Shown piece by piece: positions 1 to 5,935 of a stretch of 8,852 bases of DNA; positions within the stretch are counted from its first letter, which is position 1; every line of letters begins with the position of its first letter. The stretch is from Prevotellaceae bacterium. Lineage in GTDB: Bacteria > Bacteroidota > Bacteroidia > Bacteroidales > UBA932. The notes beneath the pieces are model-generated. The model searched no databases, was not told where the DNA came from, and saw only the letters and a program-made list of their open reading frames with translations. Position numbers and translations under genes: made by a program. The stretch covers positions 1 through 8,852 of the forward strand of contig JAITPP010000350.1 in the NCBI GenBank assembly GCA_031289385.1. Direction: 5' to 3'.

Positions 1-197
1 TCCGATATTTTTTCTTCTGTTTTTTCTTTTACCGAATCCAAATTATTTTTTGTTTCGGCAACAGGTTTTTCTTCGGTTTTTTCTTTTACCGAATCCAAAT
101 TATTTTTTGTTTCTGCAACAGGCTTTTCTTCTGTTTTTTCTTTTATCGAATCCGAATTATTTTTTGTTTCGGCAACAGGTTTTTCTTCTGTTTTTTC
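1..197 (-). repeat. 57-bp in-frame tandem repeat in the amidase tail
   Basis: Three full units and one partial unit follow each other on the minus strand: 197-141, 140-84, 83-27 and 26-1. Each unit encodes 19 residues close to EKTEEKPVAETKNNLDSVK. Units two and three are identical in protein, and unit one has S for L and I for V. The partial fourth unit departs at its end (EKTEEKIS), so the array may stop there. The encoded tail is highly charged and likely unstructured. It may act as a spacer or wall-contact linker and can change length by slippage. Confidence 0.95.
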
Positions 198-1055
198 AGG
201 TTTTACGGTTTCTGAGGGCTGCGTGTCGGATGAATTATTATATTTTTCGTATTGTTGTTTGTATTTGCTGAACGCCGAAAAAACACTTTTTGCAATTTTT
301 GTTTGATTTTCTACATCTGCAAGTATTTGCTCGTCGTTAGGATTTGATATAAAGCCCAATTCAATCAAAATACTTGGCATTGCCGTTTTCCACAGCACCA
401 AAAATCCTGCTTGTTGCACGCCTTTATCAATTTTCAGCGGGCTTGTTTGCAAAAGTTCTTTTTGCACAAATTCGGCAAGCGTAAAACTTTCGTTGCGATG
501 CGCATATTGCATCAGCGAAAAAATGATATACGATTCGGGCGATGTAGGGTCAAAACCCTGATATTTTGATGAATAATCATCTTCCATTGTAATTACGGCA
601 TTTTCGCGGCGCGACACTTCGAGGTTTGCCTGCGATTTATGCGTTCCCATTATCCACGTTGAAACGCCTCGTGGCGTGGAAGTTGTGAACGCATTTACGT
701 GAAATGATATAAACAAATCGGCATTATTGCGATTGGCAATATTTGTGCGTTCGTTTAATTCAATAAACACATCTTTGTTGCGAGTGTAAATAACTTCTAT
801 TTCCGGAAAACTTTTTTTTATAAATTCGCCAAATTTTAACGCTACGGAAAGAGTAATATCTTTTTCGTTAATTTTTTTTCCTCGCGCTCCTGGATCTTTT
901 CCACCATGCCCCGCATCTATAACAATTTTTTTAATTTGCTGTTGACTAACATAATTTTGAGCGTTTGCAAAAATTATGGAAATACAAAAAAACGTTAAGC
1001 AGCATACGATATATGGTATCTTATTCGCAAAATATGTCAAAAACTTCTTTTTCAT
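1..1055 (-). CDS. N-acetylmuramoyl-L-alanine amidase (Amidase_3), exported, 3' end outside window
   Basis: This is a zinc amidase that cuts the bond between MurNAc and the stem-peptide L-Ala in peptidoglycan, acting in the periplasm, probably in septum splitting or wall turnover. Translating the minus strand from the ATG at 1055 gives 351 codons without a stop to the window edge. Residues 1-32 form a signal peptide (KKK, hydrophobic core about 14-30, likely cleavage after ANA). The Amidase_3 domain spans about 42-265. The zinc ligands are visible as H50 in DAGHGG, E64 in NEKDITL and H119 in SFHVNA, and the catalytic glutamate as E232 in LIELGFISN. After residue 266 a charged tail begins, with a 19-residue repeat from 287 onward. 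The gene is divergent from lptD, with 87 bp between the two start codons. From memory, this pairing recurs in Bacteroidota. Family assignment is firm. The exact cellular role and the total length are unknown because the 3' end is missing. Confidence 0.93.
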   Translation of the reverse strand, partial: MKKKFLTYFANKIPYIVCCLTFFCISIIFANAQNYVSQQQIKKIVIDAGHGGKDPGARGKKINEKDITLSVALKFGEFIKKSFPEIEVIYTRNKDVFIELNERTNIANRNNADLFISFHVNAFTTSTPRGVSTWIMGTHKSQANLEVSRRENAVITMEDDYSSKYQGFDPTSPESYIIFSLMQYAHRNESFTLAEFVQKELLQTSPLKIDKGVQQAGFLVLWKTAMPSILIELGFISNPNDEQILADVENQTKIAKSVFSAFSKYKQQYEKYNNSSDTQPSETVKPEKTEEKPVAETKNNSDSIKEKTEEKPVAETKNNLDSVKEKTEEKPVAETKNNLDSVKEKTEEKIS

Positions 1056-1080
1056 ATAACAATTATTTATTAAATTTCAT

Positions 1081-1088
1081 TAGTTTTG
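1081..1088 (+). promoter_or_regulatory. Candidate -7 element for lptD
   Basis: TAGTTTTG matches the Bacteroidota -7 consensus TAnnTTTG exactly. Transcription would start near 1094, leaving a leader of about 48 nt before the ATG at 1143. No matching -33 TTTG is seen at the expected spacing. Confidence 0.35.
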
Positions 1089-1124
1089 TACGCTTTTTTT
1101 GTGCATAAAGCCACAAATAAGATG

Positions 1125-1132
1125 CAAATATA
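1125..1132 (-). promoter_or_regulatory. Candidate -7 element for the amidase gene
   Basis: The minus strand reads TATATTTG here, an exact match to the Bacteroidota -7 consensus TAnnTTTG. Transcription would begin near 1119, giving a leader of about 64 nt. No good TTTG -33 element is found at the usual 19-21 bp upstream, so support is moderate. Confidence 0.35.
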
Positions 1133-1142
1133 ATAATTTTTG

Positions 1143-3860
1143 ATGATAAAAATAATACGTTATATATCGTTAACATTTATGATGCTGTTCGGATGTTTGT
1201 ATGGTGCGAGTGCCATTCCGCAAAGCATTACCGATACGGTAACAATACAGGATACGTCTTCGTTTGTTATTGATTCCGTTTCGTTTTACGCCGATTCTGT
1301 TTTTATTGAAAAAGCAGGCGAAAAGGTGCTTATAGAAGCCCCTGTGCTTAAAACTGCCGATAGCGCTATTGATTTTGATGTTGCTAACGGAAAATCGTAT
1401 ATGTTCCGCAATGCCGAAATTACTTACATGGATAAACAAATAAAAGCCGATTACATTGAATTTGATGCGAATAAGAAAATAATTTACGCCAAAGGACTTG
1501 TCGATACGTCGGGTAAAATAGTAGGAAGCCCTGTTTTTAAAGATGGAAACGATATTTACAACATAGAAGAACTTTATTATAATTTTGAAACAAAAATTGC
1601 CAAGATAATTCACGTCATCACTCAGCACGGCGAGGCTTACATGCACGGCGATACCATTAAAAAAATGCAAGACAACACAATTTTTTCAAAAGGCGGAAAA
1701 TTCACAACCTGCAATGACGAACAACATCCTCACTTTTACATAAAAATGCGAAAATCGAAAATGATTCCTGCAAAAAAAGCCGATGAAAACGGCAAAGGCA
1801 GTAAAAACGGACAAATGATTTTCGACTTTGCGTATTTGGTTGTCGAAGATGTGCCGCTGCCGCTGTTTATTCCTTTCGGATTTTTTCCTTTAATGACAGA
1901 TGCCTCGTCGGGCGCAATAATTCCAAGTTACGGCGAAGAAGCAGAACGCGGATTTTATCTGCAAAAATTCGGCTATTATTTTATATTGTTCAAAGATTAT
2001 GTTGATATGGAACTAACAGGCGATTGGTATTCAAAAGGCTCGTGGGGTTATCAGATAGCATCGCGATATATGAAAAGATATAAATTTACGGGAAGCCTGA
2101 ATTTTCAATCGGCAACAATAAAACTTGGCGATAAAGGCTCGCCCGATTATAATGTTTCAAAAAGTTTTTCGCTGTCGTGGAGTCATCAAAAAGCACCGCA
2201 AACTAATCCCACAGTTAATTTTCAGGCAAGCGTAAATTTTTCATCATCAACACATAAACAATACAACGAATCGACAATACACAACGACCATCTTCAAAAT
2301 ACGGCAAGTTCAAGTATCTCGTTTTCAAAAAATTGGGAAGGAACACCGTTTAGCATGACAGCAGGTTTTACTCACAGCCAAAATATGCGCGACAGCACGT
2401 ATTCAATAGGTTTTCCGACTTTTACGTTTGCGATGACAACAATTTATCCTTTCAGAAGTAAAAACAGCACAGGCAAAAAGAAATTCTACGAAAATATAAG
2501 TTTCGGATATAATACAAATTTTACCAACAGCGTTTCGAATGTTAAAGAAGACGAACTTTTTAAAGAGCCGTTTTGGGATGCCATGAAACACGGAATGAAC
2601 CATAATTTTTCGATAGGATTGCCCACATTTACTTTGGCAAAATATATCACCGCAAGTCCGAGCGTAAGTTATGGACAAGTATGGTATTTTCAAAGCCGAA
2701 CACGCAACTGGGATGGCTCAACAAATACGGTAATTTCAGATACAACTTCGTCGTTCGGCACTTTTGGAATGTCGCACACGTATTCGGGCGGAATTTCGTT
2801 TAACACCAGAGTTTACGGACTGTTCGACAAGTTTAAACCAAATTCGAAAATAAGAGCAATTCGCCATGTTATGACGCCAAGCATTTCGCTGAATTATACG
2901 CCCAATCAAATGATTGCCGCCAACGGCTGGCGAAAAGTACAAACCGATGCAAGCGGTAAAGAAGAATACTATAACATATATAATGCACCTGCAAATATCG
3001 GCACGCCGTCGGGAAGCAAAGCAAACGGAAGCATAAACTTTTCACTTGGAAATACTTTGGAAATGAAAGTAAAAGCCAAAAGCGACACATCCGAAAATGC
3101 CGAGAAAAAAATAAAATTGCTGGAATCGTTCAACATGAGTACAAGTTATAATTTGCTTGCCGACTCGATGAATCTTTCCAATATCTCGTTCAACGGATAT
3201 ACAAATTTATTTGATATTTTAAGAGTCAGTTTTGGCTTTCAACTCGACCCGTATGATGTAAATGGGCGCGGACAACGTATAAACAAATTTTATTGGGATA
3301 AACATTTTGCTTTGGGCGATTTTAAGTCATTTAATTTTTCAACCGATTATACATTTAGCGGCGGCAAAGGCAAAGGAACAGACGGCGGCTCAAAATCGTC
3401 GGGAGCGTTGCCCAACAGCCCAAACAATCAAAACAATTTTCAAAATGCAGATGGCACTGACGATAATTATTATTACTCGCCCTATTATGTCGATTTTAAC
3501 GTTCCTTGGTCACTAACACTCCGATTAACATATTCATATAATAAATCATATTCATACAATTCCACAACAAAATCGCTGAGTGTAATAAAAACACATACGC
3601 CCACGCTTGATGTCAGCGGAGATGTAAATCTTACCTCCAATTGGAAAGTTTCGGCAACATCGGGATACGATTTTAAAGCAAAACAATTAACATCATCAAC
3701 ATTCAGCCTGTTTCGCGATTTGCATTGTTTTGAATTTTCGTTTTCATGGTCCCCCTTTGGATACAGAAAATACTGGGGCTTTACCATCCGAGCAAAATCA
3801 TCCATCCTAAGCGATGCCATAAAATACGACAAACATTCGAGTTTCTATGATAATTATTAG
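1143..3860 (+). CDS. lptD: LPS-assembly outer-membrane protein LptD (OstA family)
   Basis: LptD forms the outer-membrane barrel that inserts lipopolysaccharide into the outer leaflet at the end of the Lpt pathway, normally with an LptE partner. The frame is open from a TTG at 1140, but the ATG at 1143 is the better start and gives 905 residues. Residues 1 to about 24 are a signal peptide ending GASA. Residues about 50-200 form the OstA/jellyroll domain, with repeated short beta strands such as DYIEFDANKKIIYAKG. The family motif lies at about 238-262: PLPLFIPFGFFPL followed by SGAIIPSYG. From there to the end the protein alternates aromatic strands typical of a large beta-barrel and closes on a tyrosine. 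A Gly/Asn-rich segment around residues 738-775 looks like a long loop. Only two cysteines remain after the signal peptide, C190 and C862. It is divergent from the amidase and convergent with the reductase gene at 4496. Confidence is high for the family, lower for the exact domain edges. Confidence 0.93.
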   Translation: MIKIIRYISLTFMMLFGCLYGASAIPQSITDTVTIQDTSSFVIDSVSFYADSVFIEKAGEKVLIEAPVLKTADSAIDFDVANGKSYMFRNAEITYMDKQIKADYIEFDANKKIIYAKGLVDTSGKIVGSPVFKDGNDIYNIEELYYNFETKIAKIIHVITQHGEAYMHGDTIKKMQDNTIFSKGGKFTTCNDEQHPHFYIKMRKSKMIPAKKADENGKGSKNGQMIFDFAYLVVEDVPLPLFIPFGFFPLMTDASSGAIIPSYGEEAERGFYLQKFGYYFILFKDYVDMELTGDWYSKGSWGYQIASRYMKRYKFTGSLNFQSATIKLGDKGSPDYNVSKSFSLSWSHQKAPQTNPTVNFQASVNFSSSTHKQYNESTIHNDHLQNTASSSISFSKNWEGTPFSMTAGFTHSQNMRDSTYSIGFPTFTFAMTTIYPFRSKNSTGKKKFYENISFGYNTNFTNSVSNVKEDELFKEPFWDAMKHGMNHNFSIGLPTFTLAKYITASPSVSYGQVWYFQSRTRNWDGSTNTVISDTTSSFGTFGMSHTYSGGISFNTRVYGLFDKFKPNSKIRAIRHVMTPSISLNYTPNQMIAANGWRKVQTDASGKEEYYNIYNAPANIGTPSGSKANGSINFSLGNTLEMKVKAKSDTSENAEKKIKLLESFNMSTSYNLLADSMNLSNISFNGYTNLFDILRVSFGFQLDPYDVNGRGQRINKFYWDKHFALGDFKSFNFSTDYTFSGGKGKGTDGGSKSSGALPNSPNNQNNFQNADGTDDNYYYSPYYVDFNVPWSLTLRLTYSYNKSYSYNSTTKSLSVIKTHTPTLDVSGDVNLTSNWKVSATSGYDFKAKQLTSSTFSLFRDLHCFEFSFSWSPFGYRKYWGFTIRAKSSILSDAIKYDKHSSFYDNY

Positions 3861-3864
3861 ATTA

Positions 3865-3907
3865 GTCGTAAGTTGTAGAGTCGTAAGTCGTAAGTTGTAA
3901 GTCGTAA
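3865..3907 (+). repeat. Short tandem array of GTYGTAA heptamers
   Basis: Starting five bases after the lptD stop codon there are six near-copies of GTCGTAA or GTTGTAA: 3865, 3872, 3880, 3887, 3894 and 3901. One copy ends in G instead of A and one extra base breaks the phase. It encodes nothing and does not fold into a terminator. Its function is unknown; simple-sequence expansion is the plainest explanation. Confidence 0.85.
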
Positions 3908-3953
3908 GGGAGGAAGTTAATTTGAAAATTATGAGGCACAACAGGTAAAAGAC

Positions 3954-4047
3954 AATTACGAATTACAAAATTACGAATTACGATTTTGGCGAATTAAAAA
4001 TCCTTTGCGTACTTTGCAAAAACTTTTGTGTACTTTGCGGTAAAAAA
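3954..4047 (+). repeat. Intergenic mosaic repeat, copy 1 (AATTACG array plus CTTTGCGGT motif)
   Basis: An AATTACG/AATTACA array (3954-3987) is followed by a run of CTTTGC-type motifs that ends in ACTTTGCGGTAAAAAA (4032-4047). The same two parts, in the same order and orientation, occur after cobB at 8507-8614. The exact shared words are AATTACGATTTTG (3976-3988 and 8529-8541) and the 16-mer ACTTTGCGGTAAAAAA. It is non-coding and looks like a dispersed repeat family located in 3' spacers. Confidence 0.7.
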
Positions 4048-4071
4048 ACAATTACAAATTACGAAATTATG

Positions 4072-4145
4072 CGCCCTGAAAGGGCAAGTTAATTTTTCAT
4101 AGGGCGTTGCCCTATGAAAAAAACACAACAAAAAAAAGTGCGGAG
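4072..4145 (+). repeat. REP-like element with three consecutive hairpins
   Basis: Three palindromes lie in a row. The first is GCCCT-GAA-AGGGC at about 4074-4086. The second is a perfect 13-bp stem with a GTT loop, 4093-4105 paired with 4109-4121 and built on CATAGGGC/GCCCTATG. The third is GTGC-GGA-GCAC at about 4139-4149. This arrangement resembles REP/BIME-type elements mobilised by RAYT (REP-associated Y1) transposases; the family link is from memory. No T-tract follows the main stem on either strand, so it is not a standard intrinsic terminator, though it could still stabilise the 3' ends of the convergent lptD and reductase transcripts. Confidence 0.6.
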
Positions 4146-4327
4146 CACAAAAGATTTTTAGAATTGCAATCGCTCACCCGCACGACTTGTAGAATGAAGA
4201 AATTGAGATACTACTAATTTCATTGATTTATTTTTGCTGATTATAAAAATTACGGATAAAATATTATGTAAAACGCTGTAAATAAACTGATAATATAATT
4301 TACAAAAAATATTTTTCGGAAAAAAAT

Positions 4328-4430
4328 CACTACTGTCCGCTAAAAAATAAAGATGCGGGCATTTTGTAATTACCTGCTTAATGGTTTTTTAATAATCATA
4401 ACAAAACAAGAAATAAACATATATTTTTAC
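4328..4430. mobile_element. Possible solo insertion-sequence end or remnant
   Basis: The segment begins CACTACTGTCCGCTAAAAA and continues with a GC-richer patch (GATGCGGGC) in otherwise very AT-rich DNA. From memory it resembles terminal repeats and adjoining leader sequence of IS4-superfamily elements in Bacteroidota. No transposase frame and no inverted partner of this end is visible in the window, so it would be a remnant or a solo end. The right limit is a guess. Confidence 0.25.
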
Positions 4431-4495
4431 AATAATGAAAGTTTATAAAGATTTTCAATTAATCAACTCAAAATTTAATCAACCCCCTAAAAAAA

Positions 4496-5899
4496 TTAAA
4501 ATTCCGTTTTCTGTTTTAAGTGTTCTACAAATTTATCAATACGTTCCATTTCGCGCGGAATTTGAATGCGTTGCGGGCAGTGTGGCGCGCATACTCCGCA
4601 ACTTGTACAGTGATTTGCCTGTCGTAGTTTTGGCACGCTGCGGTCGTATCCTACAAGAAACGCTTGGCGGGCGCGGCGATAATTTTCGTCTTGCAAACTT
4701 TTCGGTACGTTGCCTTCGTTCACACAGCGATTGTAATGTGCAAATATTGCAGGTATATTCAAGCCATAAGGGCAAGGCATGCAATAATTACATTCGGTAC
4801 ACATTATCAGAGGATATTTCAACATTAATTGTGCAACATCTTCAAGTGTTGTAAGTTCGTGTTCGGTTACAGGTTGCAATGGCGAATATGTTTTTATATT
4901 TTCTTTCAAATGTTCCATATACACCATTCCGCTCAATACGGTAAGCACATTTTCGGGTGAGCCTGCATATCTGAACGCCCAATTTGCAGGGCTATCTTCG
5001 GGACGTATTTGTTTTAGAACATTTTGAGCATGATAATTCAACGTTGCCAATCTGCCGCCCAAAAGAGGCTCCATTATTACCGATTGAATATTGCGTTTCG
5101 ACAGTTCTCCATACAGATATTCGGCGTTGGTATTAAATCCCGATGCGTGTTTCCAATCAACATAATTTAACTGAATTTGCACAAAATCCCATTTTATATC
5201 GGTAGAAAGCAGATAATCAAATACTTTCACATCGCCATGAAACGACCAACCAAGATTGCGTATGCGTCCTGCCTCGCGCTCTTTGAGAAGAAAATCAAGA
5301 ATACCGTTGTCGTAAAAACGTTCTTTTAATGTTTGCATAGCGTCAGCGCCGCCGCCTACCGAATGTAGCAAATAATAATCCAAATAATCTGTTTGTAACT
5401 CTTTCATTGAATTGCGATACATGGCTATCGAGCCTTCTCTTGACCTTGTTACGGCATCTTCGGATTGGTTTGACATTTTTGTTGCAATAAAATATTTATT
5501 GCGGGGATGACGGCTAAGTGCAATTCCTGTTGCCGTTTCCGACCAGCCTCGCACGTATCGCGGAGATGTATCAAAATAATTTACACCGTGTTCGATAGCA
5601 TAATCAATCAATTGATTAACTGTATCTTGATCTATTTCTTCGCCATCGCCGCCGGCTTTTTGACGCAGAGGAAAGCGCATACATCCGTAACCGAGAAGCG
5701 AAACTTTGTCGCCCGAATTGCGTGCTGTGCGATATGTCATTTTATCGGTGGGAACGTCAGACGTATCAATCACTGTTCCGCCAACCGATTTGTTTTTCGA
5801 ATCGCAACCGTAAAGCGCGGCTGTTGATGCAATAGCGCCAATGCCTAACGTCTTCAAAAAATTTCTGCGATTTATTTCGTTTTTATTATTATTTTCCAT
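4496..5899 (-). CDS. Tat-exported aldo/keto reductase with C-terminal 4Fe-4S domain (COG1453-like)
   Basis: This 467-residue oxidoreductase joins an aldo/keto reductase (AKR) barrel to a two-cluster ferredoxin domain. The N-terminus carries a twin-arginine leader (NRRNFLK, R11-R12, hydrophobic stretch 18-30). It ends at YGC with C32, so a lipid anchor is possible although the lipobox is imperfect. The barrel spans about 55-340, and the AKR tetrad is intact: D110 (FDTS), Y115 (PRYVRGWSE), K141 (ATKM) and H179 (LLHS). The Fe-S tail has C367, C370, C373, C376 (CTECNYCMPCP) and C431, C434, C437, C441 (CTSCGVCAPHCP), enough for two [4Fe-4S] clusters. The gene starts 36 bp after the polyferredoxin gene on the same strand, so they are very likely co-transcribed and that protein is the obvious electron partner. 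The substrate is unknown. Family assignment is strong, export is likely, and reduction as the direction of reaction is inferred. Confidence 0.9.
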   Translation of the reverse strand: MENNNKNEINRRNFLKTLGIGAIASTAALYGCDSKNKSVGGTVIDTSDVPTDKMTYRTARNSGDKVSLLGYGCMRFPLRQKAGGDGEEIDQDTVNQLIDYAIEHGVNYFDTSPRYVRGWSETATGIALSRHPRNKYFIATKMSNQSEDAVTRSREGSIAMYRNSMKELQTDYLDYYLLHSVGGGADAMQTLKERFYDNGILDFLLKEREAGRIRNLGWSFHGDVKVFDYLLSTDIKWDFVQIQLNYVDWKHASGFNTNAEYLYGELSKRNIQSVIMEPLLGGRLATLNYHAQNVLKQIRPEDSPANWAFRYAGSPENVLTVLSGMVYMEHLKENIKTYSPLQPVTEHELTTLEDVAQLMLKYPLIMCTECNYCMPCPYGLNIPAIFAHYNRCVNEGNVPKSLQDENYRRARQAFLVGYDRSVPKLRQANHCTSCGVCAPHCPQRIQIPREMERIDKFVEHLKQKTEF

Positions 5900-5935
5900 A
5901 GTTTTTTCTTTTTCGTGATTAATTTTATAAAAATA

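Larger units (their letters stand above)
3861..4495. other. Non-coding spacer between convergent lptD and reductase genes
   Basis: These 635 bp hold no credible gene. They contain the heptamer array, the AATTACG/CTTTGCGGT mosaic, the REP-like hairpins and the possible insertion-sequence end, each listed separately. The stretch at about 4150-4327 shows nothing I can assign. No clear intrinsic terminator with a stem and T-tract was found for either flanking gene. Confidence 0.7.

Noticed and set aside
1..197. CRISPR-like periodic repeat
   Set aside because: The units are contiguous with no spacers and lie in frame inside a protein-coding gene.
50..271. Plus-strand frame rich in Phe/Leu with repeated NPNYFLF
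   Set aside because: It is the antisense reading of the amidase repeat tail; its periodicity comes entirely from the 57-bp units.
1143..1220. Lipoprotein signal at LFGC in LptD
   Set aside because: Phe at the -2 position is unusual for a lipobox, and LptD is a barrel protein; ASA cleavage a few residues later fits better.
4093..4121. Intrinsic terminator at the 13-bp palindrome
   Set aside because: The stem begins with T and ends with A on both strands, so no U-tract follows the hairpin.
4435..4854. 139-codon plus-strand frame
   Set aside because: It overlaps the 3' end of the aldo/keto reductase in antisense, including its Fe-S motifs, and has no protein-like features.
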